Assembly (NCBI GenBank): GCA_942493375.1
Contig: OW818698.1
Coordinates: forward strand, 1,488,001 to 1,552,000
Length of the DNA: 64,000 bases
Origin: G942493375 sp942493375
GTDB lineage: Bacteria > Armatimonadota > UBA5829
Reading direction: 5' to 3'
Shown: piece by piece, positions 1 through 8,454 of the stretch
Numbering within the stretch: position 1 is the stretch's first letter
Layout of the letters: each line of letters begins with the position of its first letter
Program-made: the position numbers and the translations under genes
Notes under the pieces: generated by a model
What the model was told of the DNA's origin: nothing
What the model saw: only the letters and a program-made list of their open reading frames with translations
Databases searched by the model: none

Positions 1-569
1 AAGTCGTTGGGATGAATCGGGTCGTCGGTCCACTGGAGCATTCTTAATGGGTTTTGCTCCCATGATTTGAGCCAGTAGGAATTATGGTCAATTAATATGA
101 GATTCCGCTGCTGGGCTATAGATCTTATCCGTTCATTGATAGATGGTAGAGCAGGTTCCCGGCAGGGATCTCCTCCAGCTGGAATTGGGTTTGTGGTGTG
201 CAGGATTACTACTGCTCCTGCTTCTTGAACCTGATCAATTATGGTATTACAGTTGGATGTGTATTGGTCCAGATATTCTGTACCTGCAGTAGAGTCATTC
301 ATACCTACCATTATCGAGACTACCTGAGGTTTGAACTGGAGGATATTCCACTGTATGTCATCCAGTATATTTTGAGACCACCATCCGCTGATGCCTGTCT
401 TGATAACTATATCCCTGCCCCTGCCAAGCTCATAGCGGACACGTTCTTCAAAAATCTGGACATAGTCACGCATGCCATATGTATGTAACGCGCCATGGGT
501 TATGCTGTCCCCGGTAAACAACCACTTTACGGGTTCTTCTGATTTTAAAAGGTTAGTTATTGCTTCCAA
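1..569 (-). CDS. SGNH/GDSL-family hydrolase, C-terminus cut by window edge
   Basis: The reverse strand reads an open frame with all four SGNH blocks in order: FTGDSITHG (catalytic Ser), GISGWWSQN (Gly block), MVGMND (Asn block), and DDPIHPND with the Asp-x-x-His pair at the window edge. The family comprises esterases, lipases and carbohydrate acetyl-esterases. Here it could deacetylate glycans for the neighbouring glycosidases, but that is inference from context. No ATG lies upstream of the first block. I chose TTG at 569 because a GGAG sits six bases before it (576-579). The gene begins just after the intrinsic terminator at 601-643, so it is probably transcribed separately from the ABC genes. 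Only a few C-terminal residues are likely missing. Confidence 0.8.
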   Translation of the reverse strand, partial: MEAITNLLKSEEPVKWLFTGDSITHGALHTYGMRDYVQIFEERVRYELGRGRDIVIKTGISGWWSQNILDDIQWNILQFKPQVVSIMVGMNDSTAGTEYLDQYTSNCNTIIDQVQEAGAVVILHTTNPIPAGGDPCREPALPSINERIRSIAQQRNLILIDHNSYWLKSWEQNPLRMLQWTDDPIHPND

Positions 570-600
570 CGATTTCTCCGGTTTATATGTTTTGCTGGAT

Positions 601-643
601 ACAAATAAAAAGTCCCAGTTGCACTAATATATAGCAACTGGGA
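601..643 (-). terminator. Intrinsic terminator of the minus-strand transporter operon
   Basis: On the minus strand a perfect stem (CCCAGTTGC / GCAACTGGG, extended by one T-A pair, 11-nt loop) is followed by CTTTTTATTTG. The stem lies at 613-643 and the U-tract at 601-611. It sits about 145 bases after the stop of the MalG-type permease gene and upstream of the SGNH hydrolase gene. Confidence 0.85.
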
Positions 644-751
644 GGATAATTACTAATTACTGCTGGATTGAATCGAATTTAGTATCCGCAGATTTCGCAG
701 ATTTTGGCAGATTTCCAGGGAATCAGAACCACTAAAAAGCAAGGGACAGCA

Positions 752-783
752 AAGCAGATTCTTCACTGCGTTCAGAATGACAT
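752..783 (+). repeat. REP-like dispersed palindromic repeat, family A, copy 1
   Basis: A variant of a roughly 32-bp intergenic repeat with consensus AGCAGATCCTTCG then TTCCTCAGGATGACA. This copy carries the CACTGCG central variant and AGAATGACA end, with a matching change of ATTCT to AGAAT that preserves the small stem. Other copies are at 6220, 8419, 9602, 32481 and 48406. Confidence 0.7.
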
Positions 784-788
784 TGTGT

Positions 789-2039
789 TTATCCCTTTAT
801 TCCAGTAGTAGCTATTCCGCTCATTATGTGTTTTTGGCAGAACAGGAAGAGGACTGCTACCGGGACCATGGCCATTACTGCACCTGCCATTATCAGGTTT
901 CTGTTGTCTACATATGGACTCCTGAAGTATTCAAGTGCAAGGGGGACTGTTCTGTAGGCTGGATTGTCGAGGTAAATTAAAGGGCCCATTACATCTGACC
1001 AGCTGCCCATGAAGGTGAAGAGTCCTACGAGGATGAGTGCGGCGGTGCAGTTGGGCAGGATGATGCTCCAGTAGGTGCGGAGCGGGGTGCAGCCGTCTAT
1101 TGCAGCGGATTCATCCAGCTCCCTGGGGATGGTCAGCATATACTGTCTGAGCAGGAATGTATTGAATGCTCCTCCCAGGAAAGCCGGAACGATAAACGGT
1201 AGGAATGTGTTGATCCAACCGAGGGATTTGTATATAAAGAACATCGGGATCATAGTTACCTGAGAAGGGATCATCATAGTAGCAAGCATAATTACGAACC
1301 ATATCTCCCGGCCTTTGAACTGAATTCTTGAGAATCCGAATGCAACCAGGCTGCAGGATATAAGCTGTCCCAACACTGCCATTATCGCCAGGAAGAAACT
1401 GTTCCTTAGGAATACAATGAAGCCAACGGACTGCTCTCCGATGCTTGCTTCAGGGCCTTTGAGAGCCATCAGGTAGTTTTCCCAATGCGGGCTCCAGTCT
1501 CTGATCTCGGTATGTTTCGCATTTTTGAGGATAGTGAAATTCCTAGCAATTTTGGTCTTGTCCGGAATGACGAACAGGAGTTCATTGAATGATCCTGCAT
1601 TTTGCCTGACATACTGCGCTGCAAGGGCAAAGGGTCTGCTACCGAACTTGTGAACGGGTATATCGTCAAACTTGATATGCTTCACTAACGGGTTTATCGG
1701 ATTTATTTCAGAGTCAGGGTACCATTCTATCTGCTGCGTGGGAGTATCTCCATCCAGCTTGAGATAGTATCCGCCCGGCGTTTTGTTTTTAGCAAGCAGA
1801 TTGGTTGAACTGGAGAGTTTGAGCCAGGTCATGCCTTTTATACGCACGGTCCTGCCAGTGGTGCGAACGCTAAAATCAAGTTTGCGTGCCTCAGCCGGAT
1901 AGAACGAAGGCGGCGTAAGGTCGAGTCCGGCATTTGATTTTACTGAGGAAATCAGTGTCCAATAGAACGGAAACAGGAATATTATCGAGATCACACCGAG
2001 GACGGCATATATCCATATAGAGCCCAGTTTGTGTTTCAT
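789..2039 (-). CDS. CUT1-type sugar ABC transporter permease (MalG-like) with large periplasmic insertion
   Basis: Inner-membrane permease of a carbohydrate importer. The C-terminal half shows the usual pattern of five transmembrane helices and the EAA coupling loop ELDESAAIDGCTPLRTYW, which contacts the ATPase. TM1 is at about residues 9-31. MalG-type proteins normally run about 275-300 residues; this one has 416. The excess is a block of about 140 hydrophilic residues between TM1 and the PHWENYLMAL segment that precedes TM2, so it should lie on the periplasmic side. It recalls the P2 loop of MalF, but in the MalG-type partner. The gene lies downstream of the binding protein-permease fusion, its evident heterodimer partner. 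No CUT1 ATPase gene lies nearby, so a shared MsmX-like ATPase encoded elsewhere is likely. Confidence 0.88.
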   Translation of the reverse strand: MKHKLGSIWIYAVLGVISIIFLFPFYWTLISSVKSNAGLDLTPPSFYPAEARKLDFSVRTTGRTVRIKGMTWLKLSSSTNLLAKNKTPGGYYLKLDGDTPTQQIEWYPDSEINPINPLVKHIKFDDIPVHKFGSRPFALAAQYVRQNAGSFNELLFVIPDKTKIARNFTILKNAKHTEIRDWSPHWENYLMALKGPEASIGEQSVGFIVFLRNSFFLAIMAVLGQLISCSLVAFGFSRIQFKGREIWFVIMLATMMIPSQVTMIPMFFIYKSLGWINTFLPFIVPAFLGGAFNTFLLRQYMLTIPRELDESAAIDGCTPLRTYWSIILPNCTAALILVGLFTFMGSWSDVMGPLIYLDNPAYRTVPLALEYFRSPYVDNRNLIMAGAVMAMVPVAVLFLFCQKHIMSGIATTGIKG

Positions 2040-2145
2040 TTTGCCATCCTAATCCTGTTGTTTTATCTCACGCAAAGCCGCAAAGGCGCTAAGAAGGGAA
2101 TTGTGACTAACCTGATTCAAGATTCCTACAGTCACTTTTATCTCA

Positions 2146-4584
2146 CTAATCCACGTAAACAAACCGCTTTGATAGTTTCATCTGGATCATTGTTGCTATA
2201 AAGATGACACCAAATAACACCAGGGCAAGGCAGCAGGCTTTTCCCATGTGAAGATTGTTGAAAGCCTCGGAATAGATGAGCACCGAGTAGAACCGCAGCG
2301 CATCTCCGGGACCACCGATTACTGTGGATCCACCTGAGAAAAAGAGTGCCGGAGTGAATATTTGAAACGCACCGATTGTCCCCATTATCACCATGAACAA
2401 AATTACAGGAGACAACAATGGAACCGTTATACTAAAAAACTTCCTGAAGTAGCCGGCTCCATCTATTTCGGCTGCTTCATATAGTGAATCGGGGATTTGT
2501 TTCATTCCGGCGTAGTAGATGATCATAGCGCCTCCTACCCAGAAAACCCCCATCAGAATAATGGCGAAAAAGACATGGGCTTCGTCCATCCAGTTGATCG
2601 GAGCGATTCCAATATATCCAAGCAACCGGTTTAGGACGCCGTTCTCTTTGTTGTATATGTTCAGCCAAAGAACAGCAGCTTCAGCCCCGGTGAACAGGGC
2701 TGGGAAGTAGATAATGGCTTTGAAAACGCTGGCCCCGCGTATTTTGGCTGTTAAAAGCGCTGCAGTTAGTAATCCACCTATCAGAGAGACAGGTATTGCG
2801 ATTGCAGCGTATAGAAACGTTCTCTGGAGTCCTACAAGGAATAGTCTATCGTGTATCAGGCTGAGATAATTGCCTAGTCCCACCCATTTGGGAGCTGTGA
2901 TCATGTTCCACTCTGTGAACGATAATAAAATCGATGCCAGGATCGGGCCAAGTCCGAAGCAGACCAAACCGATCAGCCAGGGGGAGATGAACGCATAACC
3001 GGTAACGTTGCTCATGCGTTTGTTCAGCACTTCCACCTTGTTCTGCTTTCTCACCCACCCGATGTAGCCCATGAGCAATAATATAATGGCTATAAAAAAT
3101 ATGATTGGGCCGATCACTCTGGTGGTGTAACCATAGTGCGGTGGTATTGCCATCTTGAAGGCTTCTTTCTGTTCTTTGTCGTAAGCCGGTATAGAATCAC
3201 GGATGGTCTTTTCTATAAATGCGCCCATCGATGCCTTAAAATCTTCGTATTCAGCATTTGTGACGTCTGTCTTTCGACCATTGTCATACAGCTCCCGGTA
3301 GCGGGTATCATATTCCTGTTCAATGGCCTGCTCTATTCTGCTGCCCCACTTTATTGAAGGCTGAAGAAGAGTGTCGTTGTCTGTAACATAGTTTGGCTCT
3401 GCAATCGCAAGATCATTGATGTAAGCTTCACAGCCTTTGACACCGTATGCGTTGTGGATGACAGAATCTCTGGCTGATTTCAGCGTTGGGATCCCTTTAA
3501 GATGGCGCCCGACCACACATTCCGGCTCATATGAAGCCATATATCGGACAAGTTCCCAGGCTGCATCTTTATGCTTTGAAGCAGAATATATACCTACGCT
3601 GTTGACACCGATGGATTGATATGGATGAGGACCCTGAGGTAAACGCGCTATTCCAAAGTGCAAACCCGACTTCACCAGATCCGCAATGCCCCAGGAACCG
3701 ACCGTACACATCGCATATCTCTGATTCAAGATCATATTATCTGCAGTAAGTCCGACATTGGCTGCCCAGATTCCTGCTGGAGGCATCATAATTCGTTCGG
3801 CATACTGTGTCTTGTAGACCTCAATGCAGCCTTTGATCATTGCCTCGTTGCCAAGTATAAAGCTTTTGGTGGGGTTGACCGGATGATCGAAGGTCTTGCC
3901 TCCATACAAACTGGTCATGAGCGATGCATTTATGTCTGTGGCTGCTATCCCATACTGAACAAATGTGCCGTCCGGTTTTCTCAGTGTCAGCTTTCTGCAC
4001 AGTGCTACAAACTTATCATATGGCATCGAAGCTTTCGGACTTGGCCATTCGCTCCTGGGAATGCCTGCCTGTTCGAATTTGTCCTGGTTGTAGACAAGGG
4101 TTCTCATGGGGATCTCTATCGGCATGCAGAAGAGTTTATCTTTCCACATGCAGTTATCCACTGCCACCTTATAGTAATCCGAAAGGTTTATTCCGCTCTT
4201 TTTCACATATTTATCCAGCGGCAGTAGAGCGCCACGGGAAGCCCAGGTGCCGAAGTTTCCGCTGAATATGGAAATAACATCAGGCGCCAGTCCGGAGGCG
4301 GTCTGGGTCTGGATCTTTTGCCAGTACTGCCCCCAGGGATATATGGCTATTTCTACAGATATGTTCGGGTGCTTTTCTACGAATTTCCTGGAGATAATTT
4401 TGGCGTTATTAAGCTCCAGAGCTCCTCCCCATGCGGCATAGCGGATAGTTTCAACACGCCCCTGGTAGCCTTTTGCTCTGATGATGTCAGATGCGTTTGA
4501 TGGGGAACCACCAGCCAGACACATGGCAACAAGCGCGGCTGATAGACATCCAATCCTGTACTGCATATTCATCAGATACTTCAT
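2146..4584 (-). CDS. Fusion of family-1 sugar-binding protein and MalF-type ABC permease
   Basis: Residues 1-30 are a signal sequence. Residues of about 40-470 are a family-1 solute-binding protein (FVEKHPNISVEIAIYPWGQYW, GLAPDVISI, MPIEIPMRTLVYNQDKF). A hydrophobic segment near 488-510 ends in WVRKQNK and is followed by a complete MalF-type permease, with its EAA loop at about 703-726 (EAAEIDGAGYFRKF). Binding protein and permease are normally separate polypeptides in CUT1 importers. The topology is consistent: periplasmic binding domain, one membrane crossing, a short positive cytoplasmic linker, then the permease. The start overlaps the glycosidase stop as ATGA, so translation is probably coupled. 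An AAGGA abuts the first ATG, so the ATG at 4572 (residue 5) is an alternative start. Confidence 0.9.
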   Translation of the reverse strand: MKYLMNMQYRIGCLSAALVAMCLAGGSPSNASDIIRAKGYQGRVETIRYAAWGGALELNNAKIISRKFVEKHPNISVEIAIYPWGQYWQKIQTQTASGLAPDVISIFSGNFGTWASRGALLPLDKYVKKSGINLSDYYKVAVDNCMWKDKLFCMPIEIPMRTLVYNQDKFEQAGIPRSEWPSPKASMPYDKFVALCRKLTLRKPDGTFVQYGIAATDINASLMTSLYGGKTFDHPVNPTKSFILGNEAMIKGCIEVYKTQYAERIMMPPAGIWAANVGLTADNMILNQRYAMCTVGSWGIADLVKSGLHFGIARLPQGPHPYQSIGVNSVGIYSASKHKDAAWELVRYMASYEPECVVGRHLKGIPTLKSARDSVIHNAYGVKGCEAYINDLAIAEPNYVTDNDTLLQPSIKWGSRIEQAIEQEYDTRYRELYDNGRKTDVTNAEYEDFKASMGAFIEKTIRDSIPAYDKEQKEAFKMAIPPHYGYTTRVIGPIIFFIAIILLLMGYIGWVRKQNKVEVLNKRMSNVTGYAFISPWLIGLVCFGLGPILASILLSFTEWNMITAPKWVGLGNYLSLIHDRLFLVGLQRTFLYAAIAIPVSLIGGLLTAALLTAKIRGASVFKAIIYFPALFTGAEAAVLWLNIYNKENGVLNRLLGYIGIAPINWMDEAHVFFAIILMGVFWVGGAMIIYYAGMKQIPDSLYEAAEIDGAGYFRKFFSITVPLLSPVILFMVIMGTIGAFQIFTPALFFSGGSTVIGGPGDALRFYSVLIYSEAFNNLHMGKACCLALVLFGVIFIATMIQMKLSKRFVYVD

Positions 4585-6200
4585 TCCTTATTGCTGAATA
4601 CCAGCACTGTGAAACTTACGGGTGGATATTGCTGTCTGTTTAATAAAATGCTGCCTTTGATTGATTTACACTTTATGGAACCGATGGGTGATAAACATTT
4701 GGTGCTTATTGAATCATTGTCGGGGTCACCTTCGAAGGTTCCGTCTGATTCTGTTCCTGGCTGTTTGCCACGGAACTGAGCGACCCGGGTTTTGTCGAAC
4801 AGATAGCTTGTAGCGGTCCATTTGCCTGGTTTTAGTCCTGAAATGCTGAGATCAGCAGTTTGAGGGGCGGATGATTTGTTAATTATTATGACCCTAAGGT
4901 CTGAAGAGCTGCCGGTTGCGAAGGCTTCCAGCATCGGGGCTCCTTTGGCTGATGTGGAGAGCATATGTTTGCCGGATATGAGCTGTCCCTGGTCCCTGAG
5001 AAGCTTGAATGCGAACCAGACCGGATATCTGTATGCTATATCGTTTGGAGCCAGTTCCTGGATTCCGTAGTAATTGCGGCCATTGAATTTGCATGCATCT
5101 GCAGTTGCGCCAGCTGAGGTGATATTACACAACACAGACGCCCACCAGACTCCTCCATAGTAGTTGCAGTTCAGGAAGCAGTCAGTATCTGCACGATATT
5201 TGGGCCAGTCTTTATTGATGGGATTCTTCAGGTAGTAGGAGGTTGGATTGACGTCTATTTCAGTATAGATGATACCTATCTTCTTCCTTGTGGGGTTCAG
5301 AGTGGTGTTGCTCAGCATTGAATTTAGGGTACGTGTCCATTTTTTGTATTCCGGAGTTTTTCCCATCAGATAGGCAAGCTGTTTGGTATCTGCCATGGTC
5401 AGACAGTCGTCACCTTCCATCAGCTTCCAGAAGCCGTGATCATTGCAGCCATACCAGTGCGCACTGACCATATCCAGAAGATCCGCACCGTATTTTTTTA
5501 GATATGGTTTTACAAACTGTTCTTCAACTGACCATCCAGGCCATGTGGCAGGACCGATGATCTTTGCTGATGGATCTGCTTCCTTTATACCTTTGCCTAC
5601 AGCGTAGTGAATTTCTACAAGAGGCATATCGGGATTCATCTCGTAGATAGTTTCCCAATATAGACCTTTCAATCCACGTGAAATGAAGTGGTTCACCAAG
5701 TCACGAGCAATCTGAGTAGCGGATTCGAGCTGGTTACCGTAACCAGTGGTTACTTTTATGCCATCCAGGTTATAACGGGTCCAGCCATCTTTCTTGGAAT
5801 CGTTTGCTTCTCCGTGAAACCACCTGGGCATCCACTGTTGAACACCGCCATGGTATGAGAACGCAATAATGGGCGTCCAACCGTTGGAGATGATTTTACG
5901 GATGCGGTCGACTAAACCTATTTCCATATCAGCACGGGTCATATAGTCCCAGTGATAGTCGCCTGGTTTGTCTCCACAGAGTTCATTGAGATTAACGTCT
6001 ATACGGCAGTATTTGATTTTCAGGTCATTAAATGCCCCAACCATGCCCTTATTAGTTATGTCACCCCAACCGTTGTATCCGATGTTGTAGAGGTTTCCAA
6101 TAGATCCAATTTGCTTTGTTGCATCTATTTTTATATTGGTAGCTGCAGATCCAGTAATGGTAAGGATGAATAGGAGTCCTAAAGTCAGTGCTAAACGCAT
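4581..6200 (-). CDS. Secreted clan GH-A glycoside hydrolase (GH39/GH51-like)
   Basis: A 539-residue protein with a signal peptide (MRLALTLGLLFILTITGSA). The central domain resembles a clan GH-A (beta/alpha)8 barrel: early strand motif KYCRIDVNLNEL, a candidate acid/base Glu in LYWETIYEMN, then SAHWYG, and a candidate nucleophile Glu in IIYTEIDVN. The last 120 residues look like the beta-sandwich common in GH39, GH51 and GH79 enzymes. The exact family and substrate cannot be set by eye; xylosidase, arabinofuranosidase or related activity is possible. AAGGAT lies seven bases before the ATG. It is the first gene of a three-gene unit with the ABC importer, which suggests that its products are imported by that transporter. 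Confidence 0.75.
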   Translation of the reverse strand: MRLALTLGLLFILTITGSAATNIKIDATKQIGSIGNLYNIGYNGWGDITNKGMVGAFNDLKIKYCRIDVNLNELCGDKPGDYHWDYMTRADMEIGLVDRIRKIISNGWTPIIAFSYHGGVQQWMPRWFHGEANDSKKDGWTRYNLDGIKVTTGYGNQLESATQIARDLVNHFISRGLKGLYWETIYEMNPDMPLVEIHYAVGKGIKEADPSAKIIGPATWPGWSVEEQFVKPYLKKYGADLLDMVSAHWYGCNDHGFWKLMEGDDCLTMADTKQLAYLMGKTPEYKKWTRTLNSMLSNTTLNPTRKKIGIIYTEIDVNPTSYYLKNPINKDWPKYRADTDCFLNCNYYGGVWWASVLCNITSAGATADACKFNGRNYYGIQELAPNDIAYRYPVWFAFKLLRDQGQLISGKHMLSTSAKGAPMLEAFATGSSSDLRVIIINKSSAPQTADLSISGLKPGKWTATSYLFDKTRVAQFRGKQPGTESDGTFEGDPDNDSISTKCLSPIGSIKCKSIKGSILLNRQQYPPVSFTVLVFSNKE

Positions 6201-6219
6201 CTTGTATATCCTTATTTTG

Positions 6220-6252
6220 AAAAAGCAGATCCTTCGTTCCTCAGGATGACAA
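6220..6252 (+). repeat. REP-like dispersed palindromic repeat, family A, copy 2
   Basis: Consensus copy (AGCAGATCCTTCG then TTCCTCAGGATGACA) in the gap between the ATPase gene and the glycosidase gene, followed by a partial echo (GAGGATGACAG) about 10 bp on. Confidence 0.75.
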
Positions 6253-6294
6253 TATTGAGGATGACAGTACCTGGCACCTATATAAACACCTCAC

Positions 6295-7029
6295 TTATTC
6301 TCCGACCATTCCTCCGGTTTCTATGTTGACGTCGGCTCTGGATTCGAGGCGTTCCAGTTGGCCGTCTCTTATCCAAGCTATGCGGTCGGAGATGTTTAGC
6401 ATTTTTACATCGTGGGTGGCGGTGATTATTGTTACGTTATGGTCGGTCTGGAGTTTTTTGAGCAGTACAATGATCTCTTCCCCTGTCTTGGAGTCCAGGT
6501 TACCGGTGGGTTCATCGGCGAGGATTACTGAAGGGGAGTTGGCAAGCGCTCTAGCTATGGCTACCCTCTGCATCTGGCCTCCGGAAAGCTGGGCGGGGAG
6601 GTGCTCTATCCTGTGTCCCAGGCCTACCTGATCAAGTATCTCCGTGGCTTTTTTATCGGCTTCTGCTCTGGAAATTCCCTTGAGAATCATCGGCAGGGTG
6701 ACATTTTCCAAGGCAGTCATAACCATAACAAGATTGTATGTCTGGAATATATAGCCTATCTGGTTGCAACGGATCCAGGCCTGTTTTTCTTCCGGAAGAG
6801 TGAACAGGTCTTCACCCAGGAAGCTGATTTTACCTGAGGTTGGAAAATCCAGAGCACCTATCATGTTGAAGAACGTCGACTTACCGGAGCCTGACGGACC
6901 CATGATTGAGAGGTACTCACCTTCGTATATATCCAGGGAGACACCCTTTAGCGCCCAGACGATCTCTTCGCCGAGTTTATATTTGCGGGTGACTTCTTCT
7001 GCTTTTATGATAACGTTTCTGTCATTCAC
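6295..7029 (-). CDS. ABC transporter ATP-binding protein, LolD/MacB type
   Basis: A 244-residue ATPase with Walker A GPSGSGKST (44-52), Q-loop YIFQTYNL, signature LSGGQMQRV (148-156), Walker B VILADEPTGNLDS (168-180) and H-loop ATHD. The ADEPTGNLDS Walker B and overall spacing place it with LolD/MacB/FtsE ATPases, which drive FtsX-fold permeases rather than importers. The start is GTG with AGGA nine bases upstream. It follows the PqqD-like gene in the same direction and is a close paralogue of the second ATPase at 7610. Likely partners are the FtsX permease at 8455 and/or the FtsX part of the 12634 fusion. Confidence 0.93.
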   Translation of the reverse strand: MNDRNVIIKAEEVTRKYKLGEEIVWALKGVSLDIYEGEYLSIMGPSGSGKSTFFNMIGALDFPTSGKISFLGEDLFTLPEEKQAWIRCNQIGYIFQTYNLVMVMTALENVTLPMILKGISRAEADKKATEILDQVGLGHRIEHLPAQLSGGQMQRVAIARALANSPSVILADEPTGNLDSKTGEEIIVLLKKLQTDHNVTIITATHDVKMLNISDRIAWIRDGQLERLESRADVNIETGGMVGE

Positions 7030-7045
7030 GTTTGTTTGTCCTTGA

Positions 7046-7083
7046 TCACATCCCCCCTGCCCCCCTTCAAATGGGGAATTGGG
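7046..7083 (+). repeat. C-rich palindromic repeat, family B, diverged copy
   Basis: Diverged copy of the CCCCCTTGGAGAAGGGGG type repeat found at 11794, 12400 and 12513, here in the 89-bp gap between the PqqD-like gene and the ATPase gene. Confidence 0.55.
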
Positions 7084-7118
7084 TGAGATGGCCTTTTAAA
7101 AGGTATTGGTATATACCA

Positions 7119-7613
7119 TCACTGTGATATGCTTACGTTTTTGTCTGTTGTTTCTTCAGTTTCTGCAGTTGTTGGTTCTTTGTCCTGCGTTTCATTGTCT
7201 ACCGGGATTTTTAGGACTATGAAGTTCATTTGCATCAGTTTTCTGGTGAACAACACTACGTTGCTTTCCAGCTGTCTGCGTTTCTTTTTGAACTTTTTGG
7301 CCATTCGGTCTATTATGGTTCCCAGCGGTGTTTCGCCATCTATGTGGCTGTAGTATTCGGTACCATATCTGTCCAGTTCCAGTTTTCTGCTGTAGTCCTG
7401 TCCGTAACGCTTGGCAATTCTGCCTATGCTGCCATCCGGGGTTGCATCCAATCTGAGATGGATATTTCCTCTGCTGTCCGTTTTGACCTCAACCCTGTCC
7501 GGACGCACCGGTATGACCGCGAATGGGTCCTTTATAACCGGTACATCGGATGGCTTTATCTTGGACTGTCTGACTGGCAGCCAACCAAGCCAGCGGAAAA
7601 AATCCAGTATCAA
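7119..7613 (-). CDS. PqqD-like (RRE-fold) protein between two ABC ATPase genes
   Basis: A 164-residue soluble protein. Residues of about 60-140 follow the PqqD pattern: a central RYGTEYYSHIDGETPLGTI (hydrophobic-DG-threonine block), then an amphipathic helix and LFTRKLMQMNFIVL at the end of the domain. PqqD folds recognise leader peptides in RiPP pathways or act as chaperones for peptide modification. The C-terminal 25 residues are acidic and Thr/Glu-rich, probably disordered. The start is TTG, overlapping the upstream ATPase stop as TTGA, so the two are probably translationally coupled. No precursor peptide or radical SAM gene was recognised nearby, so a role as an adaptor of the ABC machine is a fair alternative. 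Confidence 0.7.
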   Translation of the reverse strand: MILDFFRWLGWLPVRQSKIKPSDVPVIKDPFAVIPVRPDRVEVKTDSRGNIHLRLDATPDGSIGRIAKRYGQDYSRKLELDRYGTEYYSHIDGETPLGTIIDRMAKKFKKKRRQLESNVVLFTRKLMQMNFIVLKIPVDNETQDKEPTTAETEETTDKNVSISQ

Positions 7614-8389
7614 TGGATGTCCTCCACTTTAATGTCCAGCTGGTCAGGTGTGGTGAGTTTGGTTATAAGCCCATCTTCTATCCACACGATCCTGTCAGAA
7701 CGCCTGAGCATCTTAAGGTCATGGGTAGCGGTTACGATGGTAACTCCCAGTTCCTGCTTTAGTGTATCAAACAGCCCTATGATCTCTTCACCTGTTTTCA
7801 GGTCCAGGTTGGCTGTGGGTTCATCGGCAAGCAGGATGGCCGGGGAGTTGGCAAGAGCCCTGGCAACTGCGACTCTCTGCTGCTGGCCTCCGGACATTTC
7901 GGAAGGCTTGTGGAGCGCACGGTCATCGAGCCCAACCAGCTTCAGGATCTCCATTGCCTTGTCTCGGGCGTCTTCACTGTTGACTCCAGCGAAGGCCATC
8001 GGCAGCGTGACATTCTCTAAACAGCTCATAACCTGAATCAGGTTGAACGCCTGGAAGATGTATCCGACTTTCCGGCAGCGCAACCAGGCAAGCTCATATG
8101 GATCAAGCTGGGCAATGTCTACCTGATCGATATAGACCTTACCGGATGTCGGTTTGCCCAGACCTCCGATCATATTGAAGAACGTGGTCTTGCCTGAACC
8201 GGAAGGCCCCATAATGGAGATGTATTCACCCCTGTGGATATCCAGAGTAGCACCCCGGAGGGCGTGAGTCTCTGTGTCCCCGCTGCGGAATGTTTTTTTG
8301 ACATCAACCGCACGGATGACATAGTCACCGGAGTCCAGAGTGGATCCGTTATTAAAAAGGCTGTCTATTAGAGCCGTATTAGTGTTCAT
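7610..8389 (-). CDS. ABC transporter ATP-binding protein, LolD/MacB type (second paralogue)
   Basis: A 259-residue ATPase with Walker A GPSGSGKTT, Q-loop YIFQAFNL, signature MSGGQQQRV, Walker B ILLADEPTANLD and H-loop ATHD. It is closely similar to the ATPase at 6295 but has a 25-residue N-terminal extension. AGGA lies seven bases before the ATG. It overlaps the PqqD-like gene by four bases and lies 65 bp after the FtsX permease gene. Two distinct ATPases with two distinct FtsX proteins in one cluster suggest either a heterodimeric motor or two parallel complexes. Confidence 0.93.
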   Translation of the reverse strand: MNTNTALIDSLFNNGSTLDSGDYVIRAVDVKKTFRSGDTETHALRGATLDIHRGEYISIMGPSGSGKTTFFNMIGGLGKPTSGKVYIDQVDIAQLDPYELAWLRCRKVGYIFQAFNLIQVMSCLENVTLPMAFAGVNSEDARDKAMEILKLVGLDDRALHKPSEMSGGQQQRVAVARALANSPAILLADEPTANLDLKTGEEIIGLFDTLKQELGVTIVTATHDLKMLRRSDRIVWIEDGLITKLTTPDQLDIKVEDIH

Positions 8390-8418
8390 GTATTAGTCCT
8401 ATTTTACTTGTGCAGACA

Positions 8419-8451
8419 AAAAAGCAGATCCTTCGTTCCTCAGGATGACAA
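8419..8451 (+). repeat. REP-like dispersed palindromic repeat, family A, copy 3
   Basis: Consensus copy filling the 65-bp gap between the FtsX permease stop and the ATPase start. It is preceded by a short A-run, as other copies are. Confidence 0.75.
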
Positions 8452-8454
8452 GTG

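Noticed and set aside
198..488. Plus-strand open frame of 96 codons
   Set aside because: It is antisense to the SGNH hydrolase, whose catalytic motifs are on the minus strand; it has no ribosome binding site.
3658..4227. Plus-strand open frame of 189 codons
   Set aside because: It is antisense to the binding-protein part of the fusion gene and resembles no known protein.
7230..8036. Plus-strand open frame of 268 codons
   Set aside because: It runs antisense to the PqqD-like and ATPase genes, and its composition is a shadow of their codons.
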